Positions 17,059 to 24,887 of a stretch of DNA of 64,000 nt are shown here, piece after piece. The notes below the pieces were generated by a model, which saw only the letters and a program-made list of their open reading frames with translations, was not told the DNA's origin and made no database searches. A program made the translations under genes and the position numbers. Source of the stretch: Streptomyces caatingaensis (lineage in GTDB: Bacteria; Actinomycetota; Actinomycetes; Streptomycetales; Streptomycetaceae); NCBI RefSeq assembly GCF_001187435.1, contig NZ_LFXA01000002.1, positions 992,001-1,056,000 on the forward strand, written 5' to 3'. The stretch's first letter is position 1. Every line of letters begins with the position of its first letter.

Positions 17059-17682
17059 CTGTCGTCCGAACCGCCGCCCGCCGCGCCCGCCGCCGTCGCC
17101 CGCCCCGGCGGCGCGGGGCTGTTGCTGGCGGCCGCCGTCGTCTACAACGACTGGCTGCTGGAGTTCGCCCTGCCGACGGGGCTCGATCCGCGCCACTCCT
17201 ACGTCAGCGAGCTCTACGCCGCCGACCAGCCGTTCCGGCTGCTCTTCAGCGCGCTCGAACTCACCGCGGCGGGGCTGGTGGTGGCCGCGGCCCTGCCGCT
17301 CGCCCGCCGCGGGGGCCCGCGGGGGAGGGAGCCGGCGGGGTGGTGGTGCCTGGTGGCGTTCGGCGTCTTCTCCGTGGCCGACGTGATCGTGCCGATGCGG
17401 TGCGCGGCGTCGGTGGAGGCGGGGTGCGAGGCGGTCAATCCCTGGCACACGGCGACGAGCGCGCTGGTGCACGCGGCGCTGTTCGGGGCGATGGCGATGC
17501 TGCCGGGGCGGAGGGGCGGGGCGTGGGCCCCGGCCGTGCCGGTCGTGGCGCTGGTGGCGGCGGTGTGCACGGTGGGGCCGTTGTTCGGGCACCCCGGGTG
17601 GCACGGGGTGGCGCAGCGGGCGCATCTGGGGTTGGTGGGGGTGTGGCTGGGGGCGGTGGGGGTGCGCCTGGCGAGGCGGTGA
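17059..17682 (+). CDS. DUF998-family membrane protein (probable CTG start)
   Basis: A 207-residue protein with six hydrophobic spans. The DUF998 signature is seen as DPRHSYVSELYAADQPFRLLF after span 1, then FSVADVIVPMRC and a HTATSALVHAALFG block. No ATG, GTG or TTG in frame precedes the first span. AGGAGGG at 17047-17053 ends 5 nt before an in-frame CTG at 17059 (LSSEPPPAAP), making CTG the best-supported start. The gene is divergent from the streptophobe gene. Function unknown; the family may carry heme or lipids. Confidence 0.75.
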   Translation: MSSEPPPAAPAAVARPGGAGLLLAAAVVYNDWLLEFALPTGLDPRHSYVSELYAADQPFRLLFSALELTAAGLVVAAALPLARRGGPRGREPAGWWCLVAFGVFSVADVIVPMRCAASVEAGCEAVNPWHTATSALVHAALFGAMAMLPGRRGGAWAPAVPVVALVAAVCTVGPLFGHPGWHGVAQRAHLGLVGVWLGAVGVRLARR

Positions 17683-17777
17683 GGTGGCGGTGCCGCCGCC
17701 CACAGCCCCGTGCGCCGCGCTCACCCGCTCGGCCCCCACCAAGCGCGCGCCCCCGGGGACAGGCGTCTGATGAGGAC

Positions 17778-18728
17778 ATGTCCTCGCCTCACCCACCCCA
17801 GCCACCCCACTGGCCGCCCCGGACGGAGCCCCCCGCCCCTTCCCGCCTCTGGCTGCGCTGCCTCCTCGGCGGACTCGCCCTCTGGGTCCTGGCCGTGATC
17901 GTCACGTTCACCACCCAGAACACCAACCTCCTGCCGACCCTCATCCTGCTCGGCAGCTTCCTCACCCCGGGCTGCTTCGCGCTCTGGGCCGCCGAGCGGT
18001 ACGGGCAACGGCTCGGCGCCGGCCTGCTCATCGGCTGCTTCGTGGTGGGCGGGGTGCTGGGCGTGCTCGGGGCGTCCGTCCTGGAGTACTACCTGCTCCA
18101 CCCCTCCGTCTGGCTCTTCCTCGGCGTCGGCCTCATCGAGGAGGCCGTCAAGGGCGCGGCCCTCGTCCTCCTCGTGCGGCGCCGCCGCGAGATCCACGGC
18201 GTCCGCGCCGGCCTGGTGCTCGGCGCGGCCGTCGGTTTCGGCTTCGCCGCCTTCGAGAGCTCCGGCTACGCCTTCAACGCGCTGTTCACCGTGCGCGGCA
18301 CCATCTCGCTGCGCGGCCTGGTCGAGACCGAGATCCTGCGCGGGCTGCTGGCGCCGTTCGGGCACGGGCTGTGGACGGCGATCCTCGGCGGGGCCCTCTT
18401 CGGCTGCCGCCGCGGCGGGAGGTTCCGGCTCACCGGCCGGGTGTGGGCCACCTACCTGGGCGTGTCCGTGCTGCACGCCCTGTGGGACTCGGTCAACGGC
18501 ATCGCCGTCTGGCTGGTCTACCAGCTGACGGCCACCGGCTACGAGCGCACCCTCTTCGAGTACGGCTACCTGCCGCGCCCCACGGTCGAGCAGAAGCACC
18601 TCTACACGCTCTTCTCGGACGGCGGGCTGCTGATCGTGGCCCTGCTCGGCGTCGGCTGGCTGCTGGCGACGGCCCGCGCCGCCCCCGCCGGCGACCCGGC
18701 CGGCGGTCCGCACCGGCCCGGCCCGTAG
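17778..18728 (+). CDS. PrsW-family intramembrane metalloprotease
   Basis: A 316-residue membrane protein. A proline-rich N-terminus of ~30 residues precedes seven or eight spans. PrsW/CAAX-protease-type catalytic motifs are visible: GLIEEAVKG (paired Glu), FGFAAFESSGYAFN, APFGHGLWTAILG and SVLHALWDS with the metal-binding His residues. In Bacillus, PrsW cuts an anti-sigma factor; here no substrate gene is adjacent. ATG 17778 follows GAGG closely. It is 95 bp after the DUF998 gene on the same strand and may be read through. Confidence 0.82.
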   Translation: MSSPHPPQPPHWPPRTEPPAPSRLWLRCLLGGLALWVLAVIVTFTTQNTNLLPTLILLGSFLTPGCFALWAAERYGQRLGAGLLIGCFVVGGVLGVLGASVLEYYLLHPSVWLFLGVGLIEEAVKGAALVLLVRRRREIHGVRAGLVLGAAVGFGFAAFESSGYAFNALFTVRGTISLRGLVETEILRGLLAPFGHGLWTAILGGALFGCRRGGRFRLTGRVWATYLGVSVLHALWDSVNGIAVWLVYQLTATGYERTLFEYGYLPRPTVEQKHLYTLFSDGGLLIVALLGVGWLLATARAAPAGDPAGGPHRPGP

Positions 18729-18754
18729 GCGTCCGTCCACAGGCGTCCGTCCAC
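18727..18754. repeat. 14-bp tandem repeat
   Basis: AGGCGTCCGTCCAC occurs twice head-to-tail (18727-18740, 18741-18754), right at the stop codon of the PrsW-like gene. Probably a replication slippage duplication. Confidence 0.8.
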
Positions 18755-18921
18755 CATCCGGAGCAGCCCGCGCGACGGCGTCCCCGCGTGCGCCGGCCGC
18801 GCCGCGCCGCGCCCGCGGCCCCGCGCACCGCGCCGGAGCGGGCCCGGGAGCGGTGGCGGACTCCCTTCCGCCGGGCGACCGTTGACCCGCGGGGAGCCGA
18901 TGCGGAGGAGAGGTCGCGGGC

Positions 18922-20175
18922 ATGGCGGACACGATCGCACAGGTGCTGGCCGGACTCGACGAGGCCCGTCGCAGGGAGCTCGCGGCGCTCTACCGCGACC
19001 TGCACGCCCATCCCGAGCTGCCGTTCGCCGAGCACCGGACCGCCGCGGAGGTCGCCCGCAAGGTCCGTTCGTACGGGTACGAGGTCACCGAGAGCGTGGG
19101 CCGCACCGGTGTCGTGGCCGTCCTCAAGCGCGGCGCCGGCCCGACCGTCCTGCTGCGGGCGGACTTCGACGCCGTACCCCTGCGGGAACGCACCGGGCTG
19201 CCCTACGCCTCGGCGGCCGACGGCGTGATGCACGCCTGCGGCCACGACATGCACACCACCTGCCTGGTGGGCGCGCTGCGGCTGCTGGCGGAGGGGCGCG
19301 ATCACTGGTCCGGCACGGTCCTGGCCGTCTTCCAGCCCGCGCAGGACACCGGCGAGGGCGCGAAGGCGATGGTCGAGGACGGTCTCTTCAAGCGCTTCGG
19401 CCGGCCGAAGGCCGTGCTCGGCCAGCGGATGGCCGCCCTGCCCGCCGGGACGGTCGGCTGTCACCCTGGGCCGGCGTTCGCGGCGGCCGACACCCTGCGC
19501 GTGCGGCTGACCGGGCGCGGCGGGCACGCCTCCGCGCCCGAGGCCACGGTCGACCCGGTGGTGATGGCCGCGGCCACGGTGCTGCGGCTGCAGACGGTCG
19601 TCTCGCGGGAGGTGGCCGGGCGCGACACCGTGATCGTGACGGTCGGCTCGCTGCGGGCCGGCGCCGACGACGGGCTCATCCCGGGCGAGGCCGAACTGCG
19701 GTTGGACGTACGGACGTACGACCGCCGGGTGCGCAAGCGCGTCCTCGCGGCGATCGAGCGGATCGTCCGGGCCGAGGCCGCCGCGTCGGGGGCCGACAAG
19801 GTTCCCGAGATCACCTCCCTCGACTCCTGCCCGGTCCTGGTCAACGACCCGGACGCCGCGGACCGCACGATGACGGCCGTCGGCTCCGTCCTCGGCCTGG
19901 ACAACGTGACCGACCCCGGACCGCTGCCCGCCGGCGACGACCTCGGCGTCCTCGGCACCGCCGCCCGCGCCCCCGTCTGCCACTGGCTCCTCGGCGGCTG
20001 CGACCCCGAGGCGTACGCGCGGGCGGAGAAGGCCGGCACCACGCTCCGCGACGTCCCCGCCCCGCACTCCGCCCACTTCGCCCCGGTCGTCGAGCCGACC
20101 CTCTCCACCGGCGTGACCGCCCTCGTCGCCGGCGCCCTGACCTGGCTGGGCGGCCCCCCGCGCGGCCGCCGCTGA
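18922..20175 (+). CDS. M20D amidohydrolase homologue with altered active site
   Basis: A 417-residue protein with full-length M20D fold (aminoacylase/IAA-amino-acid hydrolase type): LLRADFDAVP, H104-A-C-G-H-D for two metal ligands, the lid domain from ~180 (TGRGGHASAPEATVDPVVMA) and the C-terminal PHSAHFAPV with His382. However, the usual QPAEE (catalytic base plus metal-bridging acid) reads QPAQD (Gln141, Asp142), and the usual GQHV reads GQRM, so the His metal ligand is Arg169. Two or three of about six key residues are therefore changed. It may be a non-catalytic or re-purposed member. GGAGGAGAGG precedes the ATG. Confidence 0.85.
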   Translation: MADTIAQVLAGLDEARRRELAALYRDLHAHPELPFAEHRTAAEVARKVRSYGYEVTESVGRTGVVAVLKRGAGPTVLLRADFDAVPLRERTGLPYASAADGVMHACGHDMHTTCLVGALRLLAEGRDHWSGTVLAVFQPAQDTGEGAKAMVEDGLFKRFGRPKAVLGQRMAALPAGTVGCHPGPAFAAADTLRVRLTGRGGHASAPEATVDPVVMAAATVLRLQTVVSREVAGRDTVIVTVGSLRAGADDGLIPGEAELRLDVRTYDRRVRKRVLAAIERIVRAEAAASGADKVPEITSLDSCPVLVNDPDAADRTMTAVGSVLGLDNVTDPGPLPAGDDLGVLGTAARAPVCHWLLGGCDPEAYARAEKAGTTLRDVPAPHSAHFAPVVEPTLSTGVTALVAGALTWLGGPPRGRR

Positions 20176-20289
20176 CGCGCGCGCCGCCCGCCCCCGCCGC
20201 CCGCCCCGCCGACCGTACGACTTTCGTGACACCGGCCCGCGACCTTCGGGGAACGCCGGGGCCCGGGCGCTCTGCTTAGGCTGCCCTCC

Positions 20290-21972
20290 ATGGGTGTGAC
20301 GCGTGGGGCTCGTGATCTTTGGGCGCGGTGGAGGGACCCGGCTCAGTGGTCACGCCGGCGGGTGGTGGGCGAGATCGCGCTGGCCGCCGGGCTGGCGCTG
20401 CTCACCGGGGCCGGCGAGTACCTGACCGGCCAGGGACCGGTCAGGGCGGTCCTGGCCGGTCTCGCCGTCGCCGTGCTGTCGTCGGCGCGGCGCACGCTGC
20501 CCGCGACGGTGCTGGTCGCCGCCGGGGCGCTGGACTCGGCGACGAACGGCGGGCTCCTGCTGGTCGTGGCCGCCTGGTCGGCGGGCCGCAGGATCAAGGG
20601 CGTACTGCGGGCGCTGACGGCGTTCACGGCGTCGTTCGTGGCCTGCGAGGCGTTCGTCCTCGTCGAGAACCGGTCGCCGGTGTGGATCGCGTTCTCCGTC
20701 CTCCTCTTCCTGGTGATGGCGGTCGTCCCGGGCATCACCGGCCGCTACTGGAGCCAGCGGCGGGCCCTGCTGCAGACCCTGCGCGAGCGCAACGCCCAGT
20801 TGCTGCGCGAACGCCAGATGATCGCCCGGCAGGCGCGGATGCGGGAGCGGCAGCGGATCGCGCAGGACATGCACGACAGCCTCGGCCACCAACTCGCGCT
20901 GATCGCCGTGCAGACGGGCGCCCTGGAGGTCTCGCGGGGGCTGAGCGAGCAGCAGCGCGAGGCGGTCGGGGTGCTGCGCGAGGCGTCGGTGGCCGCCATG
21001 CACGAACTGCGCGCGGTGGTCGGCGTCCTCAAGGACGGCACGGTGGAGGAGGCGCGCGCCGAATCCGGGGTCGTGGCCGGCATCGACGGGCTCGTGGAGT
21101 CGGCCGCGGCGGCGGGGACGGACGTACGGCTCGTACGCTCCGGCGACCCCCGGCCGCTGGGCGCCCCGGCGGACCACGCGGCCTACCGCGTCGTCCAGGA
21201 GGGGCTGACCAACGCGTTCAAGCACGCCCCCGGGGCCCGGATCGGGGTGGGGCTGTACTACGAGGCGGACTCGCTCGTCGTGGAGGTCGTCAACGGGCCG
21301 CCGCCCGGGAGCACCGGCGCGGCCGCCGTGAGCGGCGGACAGGGCCTGACCGGGCTGCGGGAGCGCGCCCGGCTGGCCGGCGGGATGGTGCACGCCGGAC
21401 CGGCGGCGGACGGCGGCTTCCGGCTCGCGGGGGTGTTCCCGTACGGCGCGGGGCCCGGGACGGCCCCGGCCGAGGCGGGCGACGACCTGCGGCAGCAGCC
21501 GCCCGCGCCGGGCCCGGACGAGGGCGGGCGGGCCGCCGGGGACGGGCAGGTCATCGACCCGCTCGACCCGCGCGAGGAGTTCCGGCACATCGTGAGCGTC
21601 CGGAGGAGCCGGGGATGCCTGGTCGGCTGCGGCGTGGGGCTGCTGTGCCTCGTCGTGCTGGCGGTGGTGGTCGCGCTGGGCATCGGCAAGATCTTCGACG
21701 AGATGCGGAAGGCGTCCATGGACCCGGGGCTGTACCGGTCCATCACGGTGGGCACCTCCGAGGCCGAGGTCCGCGGGCGGCTGCCCTCCGGCGACTCGTT
21801 CCTGACCTCCGGCGTCCGGGGCAAGGGGCCCGCCGAGCCCGCGGGTTCGCAGTGCCTGTCCCTGCTGTCCACGGACTCCCCCGACGACATCGACCGGGAC
21901 CGCGTGTACCGCTTCTGTTTCAAGGGCGGGAAACTGATCGAAAAGCGCGAGTTCGTCGTCAAGAACGACTAG
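20290..21972 (+). CDS. Sensor histidine kinase (NarL/LiaS class) with an added C-terminal membrane-anchored domain
   Basis: A 560-residue kinase. Four or five N-terminal spans (~20-150) lead to a coiled linker and the HisKA_3 box QRIAQDMHDSLGHQLAL with phospho-acceptor His195; the HATPase domain has GLTNAFKHAPGA and GQGLTGLRERARLAGG. Unlike standard members, after an acidic/proline linker (~390-440) it has another transmembrane helix (CLVGCGVGLLCLVVLAVVVA) and a ~90-residue outer domain starting YRSITVGTSEAEVRGRLP, which looks like a small SmpA/BLIP-type fold with a Cys pair. The gene is followed 29 bp later by its response regulator. Confidence 0.85.
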   Translation: MGVTRGARDLWARWRDPAQWSRRRVVGEIALAAGLALLTGAGEYLTGQGPVRAVLAGLAVAVLSSARRTLPATVLVAAGALDSATNGGLLLVVAAWSAGRRIKGVLRALTAFTASFVACEAFVLVENRSPVWIAFSVLLFLVMAVVPGITGRYWSQRRALLQTLRERNAQLLRERQMIARQARMRERQRIAQDMHDSLGHQLALIAVQTGALEVSRGLSEQQREAVGVLREASVAAMHELRAVVGVLKDGTVEEARAESGVVAGIDGLVESAAAAGTDVRLVRSGDPRPLGAPADHAAYRVVQEGLTNAFKHAPGARIGVGLYYEADSLVVEVVNGPPPGSTGAAAVSGGQGLTGLRERARLAGGMVHAGPAADGGFRLAGVFPYGAGPGTAPAEAGDDLRQQPPAPGPDEGGRAAGDGQVIDPLDPREEFRHIVSVRRSRGCLVGCGVGLLCLVVLAVVVALGIGKIFDEMRKASMDPGLYRSITVGTSEAEVRGRLPSGDSFLTSGVRGKGPAEPAGSQCLSLLSTDSPDDIDRDRVYRFCFKGGKLIEKREFVVKND

Positions 21973-22001
21973 CGAGCAGACAGCAGCAATCAGGAGACTC
22001 A

Positions 22002-22652
22002 GTGATCCGCGTCCTCATCGCCGACGACGAGCCGCTCATCCGGGCGGGCATAAGAGCGATTCTGACCTCGGCCGACGACATCGAGGTGGTGGCCGAGGCG
22101 GCGAACGGGCACGAGGCGGTCGAGCAGGCGCGGCGGCACCGGGTGGACGTCGCGCTGCTCGACATCCAGATGCCGGTCATGGACGGGCTGACCGCCCTCG
22201 CCGAGCTGGGCCGCACGGCCCCGGACGTCCGGGTGCTGATCCTCACCACCTTCGGCGAGCGCGAGAACGTGCTGCGCGCCCTGCGGCACGGCGGGGCCGG
22301 CTTCCTGCTCAAGGACTCGGCGCCGGGCGAGCTGATGGGCGCGGTCCGCGCCGCCGCGGCGGGCAACGCGTACCTGTCGCCCGCGGCGACCCGGCACGTC
22401 GCCGACAGTCTCGCCGCCGGCCCCGCCGAGGACCGGCGCGAGGAGGCGCGTGCCCGGGTGGCGCGGCTCGGCGAGCGGGAGCGCGAGGTGCTCGCGCTCC
22501 TCGGCGAGGGGCTCTCCAACGCCGACGCGGGGCGGCGGCTGCACATGAGCGAGGCCACGGTGAAGACCTACGTCAGCCGCATCCTGGCCAAGCTGGACTG
22601 CGAGAACCGGGTCCAGGCGGCCCTGCTGGCGCGCGACGCGGGCCTGGGGTGA
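22002..22652 (+). CDS. NarL/LuxR-type response regulator
   Basis: A 216-residue regulator. The receiver domain has the acidic pair D8-D9, phospho-acceptor Asp54 (VALLDIQMP), the Thr switch in ILTTFG and Lys in FLLKDSAP. The LuxR-type helix-turn-helix is at ~150-210 (REREVLALLGEGLSNADA, SEATVKTYVSRIL). The start is GTG 22002 with AGGAG 7 nt upstream. Partner of the preceding kinase in one operon; targets unknown. Confidence 0.93.
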   Translation: MIRVLIADDEPLIRAGIRAILTSADDIEVVAEAANGHEAVEQARRHRVDVALLDIQMPVMDGLTALAELGRTAPDVRVLILTTFGERENVLRALRHGGAGFLLKDSAPGELMGAVRAAAAGNAYLSPAATRHVADSLAAGPAEDRREEARARVARLGEREREVLALLGEGLSNADAGRRLHMSEATVKTYVSRILAKLDCENRVQAALLARDAGLG

Positions 22653-22758
22653 CCGGCGGGAACGCCGGGCGGGGGGGGCGTATCGCGGGGCGGCGCGGGT
22701 CGTTGACTGCGTGAAGGCCCCTTTCGGGCCGAACGTCCCTCGTACGAGAAAAGGATCA

Positions 22759-23067
22759 ATGATGCGTCTTGTCCGTCCGGTCCTCACCGCTCTCGCCGGG
22801 CTCGCCCTCGTCCTGACCTTCCCCCTGGAGGCGTCCGCCGCCAAGGGTCCGTTCACCTTCCAGTCCGGGGGCAGGCCGTTCTTCGTCCAGGACCCGCCGG
22901 ACGGCAAGTGCTTCACCATGAGCCAGGCGGCGAAGAGCCCGCACAACGGGACGGGCGGGCCGGCCACGGTCTTCAGCGGCAAGAAGTGCAGCGGGACCGC
23001 GACCCGCATCGCCCCGGGGAAGGAGGGCCCGAAGGGCCTGTCCTTCTCCAGCGTCCGCTTCGGCTGA
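22759..23067 (+). CDS. Small secreted protein of unknown function
   Basis: About 102 residues. A signal peptide (RLVRPVLTALAGLALVLTFPLEASAA) is followed by a ~75-residue mature part with two Cys (DGKCFTMSQ and GKKCSGTATR) that could form one disulphide. No family recognised. Two tandem ATGs at 22759 and 22762; AAAGGA lies 3 or 6 nt upstream respectively, so 22762 is equally likely. It is preceded by a GGCCC-CTTTC-GGGCC hairpin at 22717-22731 in the leader. Its mature sequence resembles small beta-gamma-crystallin-like or inhibitor scaffolds only vaguely. Confidence 0.65.
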   Translation: MMRLVRPVLTALAGLALVLTFPLEASAAKGPFTFQSGGRPFFVQDPPDGKCFTMSQAAKSPHNGTGGPATVFSGKKCSGTATRIAPGKEGPKGLSFSSVRFG

Positions 23068-23073
23068 CGCGCC

Positions 23074-23107
23074 GGGCGGCCCGCCTCACCCGGGCGGCGG
23101 GCCGCCC
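23074..23107. terminator. Bidirectional terminator overlapping the permease 3' end
   Basis: Perfect 12-bp inverted repeat GGGCGGCCCGCC (23074-23085) and GGCGGGCCGCCC (23096-23107), 10-nt loop. The right arm lies inside the permease coding region. Confidence 0.75.
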
Positions 23108-24234
23108 ATCCCGCGCAGCATCCCCGCCCCGCCGGTCGCCAGGAAGCGCGCCACGAGCACGGCGGCCACCAGCAGGAAGCCGATGTCGAGGAACGTCGTG
23201 TAGTCCCAGCCGACATGCGCCATGGCGACCGTGGCGCCGCCGCGGCCCGGCACCAGGCCCAGGACGGCGAAGAGCGCCTCCACCACCCACCCCGCGACGG
23301 CCGCCGCCGCGTAGAAGGCCGCGCACAGGAAGAGCGCCACGCGCCTCCCGTAGTACTTCCGGTAGATGCCGAGGATCGGCAGGATCAGCAGGTCCGCGAA
23401 GACGAACGAGACCACGCCGCCGAAGCTGATGCCGCCCTTCCACAGCACCACCGCCAGCGGCACGTTCCCGATCGAGCAGACGAACGAGACCAGGGCCACC
23501 ACCGGTCCGACCAGCGGCCCCCACACCCGGGCGGCCAGCGGATGCCCGTCGAAGAAGAAGGACCGCCAGAAGGAGTCGGGCACCCACGCGGCGACCGCCC
23601 CGGCGGCCAGCAGCCCCAGCACCAGGTCCCGCAGGACCGCCGCCCACTCCATCACGAAGACGTGCGCGGTCGCCGTGAAACCCGCGGGCGACAGCAGCCG
23701 GCGGACGAACGACCCCTCGCCGCGTACCGACATGTCCATCGCGGCGTGCCCCTCCATCGCGCCCGCCAGCCCCCGGTCCGCCTGCTCACGGGCCTCCGCC
23801 AGCAGCTCCGGGCGCAGGAACGCCCGGAGGAGCACGGCCAGGACGGCGATCATCACCGCGCCCCCCGCGTACTCGGCGACCGTGAACTGCCAGCCCATCA
23901 ACAGGGCGAGGACGACGCCGAGTTCGACGACGAGATTGGTCGAGGCCACCTCGAAGGCCATGCAGGCGGTGAAGTCGGCGCCCTTGCGGAACAGCGAACG
24001 CGCCAGCGCCACCGCCGCGTACGAGCACGATGACGACGCCGCGCCCAGCCCCGCCGCGAGGACGAGGGTGCGCGGACGGGCGTCCCCGAGCGTCCCCGCG
24101 ACGGTGGCGGGACGGACGACGGCCTGCACCACGGCGGACAGCGCGAAGCCGAGGACCAGGGCCCAGGCGATCTCCCAGGCCATCGAGCCGGTGAGGGCGA
24201 GGGCGTGGGTGACGGCGTGCGTGAGGGCGCGCAT
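23086..24234 (-). CDS. Permease of the DUF318/ArsP_1 type
   Basis: A 382-residue protein with about nine spans in two repeats. Family marks: AAGLGAASSSCSYAAVALAR in the first half with the Cys/Ser-rich re-entrant segment, FTACMAFEVASTNLVVELG, a cytoplasmic loop with GHAAMDM, and the mirrored second-half motif SFVCSIGNVPLAVVLW, then FADLLILPILGIYRKYYG. Members include organo-arsenical exporters and thioredoxin-linked permeases; the substrate here is not known. ATG 24234 has only a weak site. The gene ends convergently with the small secreted protein. Confidence 0.75.
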   Translation of the reverse strand: MRALTHAVTHALALTGSMAWEIAWALVLGFALSAVVQAVVRPATVAGTLGDARPRTLVLAAGLGAASSSCSYAAVALARSLFRKGADFTACMAFEVASTNLVVELGVVLALLMGWQFTVAEYAGGAVMIAVLAVLLRAFLRPELLAEAREQADRGLAGAMEGHAAMDMSVRGEGSFVRRLLSPAGFTATAHVFVMEWAAVLRDLVLGLLAAGAVAAWVPDSFWRSFFFDGHPLAARVWGPLVGPVVALVSFVCSIGNVPLAVVLWKGGISFGGVVSFVFADLLILPILGIYRKYYGRRVALFLCAAFYAAAAVAGWVVEALFAVLGLVPGRGGATVAMAHVGWDYTTFLDIGFLLVAAVLVARFLATGGAGMLRGMGGPPPG

Positions 24235-24356
24235 GGGGGCCACGTTAGCCACCGGGGCCCGGCCGGAGGGGGACGGACGGGACGAAGGGGCGCCCGGCCG
24301 CCGCCGGCCGGTGACGGCGGCGCCGGCCCCCTTCGCGCGTCGTCCCGTGCCGCCGC

Positions 24357-24725
24357 CTACTTCTCCTCGACGACGCAGGTGGTGCGGTTGAGGACACCGA
24401 CGGTGTCGCTGCCGCAGTTGTTGCTGTCGCCGGAGGCGTTGCGGGAGTCGATGTTGGACAGCAGGCCGCCGCTCGGGCCGGTGAGCCGGTGACCGCCGTG
24501 GTGGGAGCCGTGCCGGGTGACACACGTCCGCTCGTCGAGCACGCTCACCCGGCCGGTGCCGCACAGGTTGGCGTGGCCCGAGGAGTTCCTGCCGTCGATG
24601 TTGGACAGGAGGCCGCCCGCCCCGAGGTCGATCGTGTCGGCACTCGCGGCACCGATACCGGCGGGAGAGGCGAGGACCGCCACGGCCAGTCCGGAAAGAA
24701 CCGCGAATCGCTTCAGTGCACCCAC
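24357..24725 (-). CDS. Small secreted protein with two Cys-pair repeats
   Basis: A 122-residue protein. A signal peptide (LKRFAVLSGLAVAVLASPAG...ASA) is followed by two copies of a ~36-residue unit: GGLLSNIDGRNSSGHANLCG then VSVLDERTCV, and GGLLSNIDSRNASGDSNNCG then VGVLNRTTCV. Each has two Cys 13 apart. A His/Gly linker (HGSHHGGH) lies between. The pattern is chaplin-like in style (N.CG...V.VL...C) but the Cys spacing is shorter than in chaplins and there is no sorting signal. The start is GTG 24725 with AGGGAA upstream. Surface-protein role is inferred only. Confidence 0.7.
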   Translation of the reverse strand: MGALKRFAVLSGLAVAVLASPAGIGAASADTIDLGAGGLLSNIDGRNSSGHANLCGTGRVSVLDERTCVTRHGSHHGGHRLTGPSGGLLSNIDSRNASGDSNNCGSDTVGVLNRTTCVVEEK

Positions 24726-24887
24726 TGGTTTCCCTGTCTGTTCGAAGGATGCGGCGGAACTCTCTCCGTCCCGCGCCGCTGGAAATGCGGAGCGCGGCCC
24801 CGCACCGCTGTGGACCGCCCCCGTCATGCGAATGGCCTAACGGAATGGGGACGGCACGGTTACGGCTACCGTCGGATGAACAGGAAT

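Noticed and set aside
14797..17682. Very long open frames running across several genes and on both strands (also at 471-2063, 23086-27300, 39983-44755)
   Set aside because: Expected antisense or out-of-frame shadows in DNA with ~90% GC at third positions; they are low-complexity Arg/Pro/Gly/Ala strings, cross terminators, and contain the real genes in only part of their length.
24357..24725. Calling the two-repeat secreted protein a chaplin
   Set aside because: Cys spacing is 13 rather than ~18, the VNVxGxLNPxxGNxC core is missing and there is no sorting signal.
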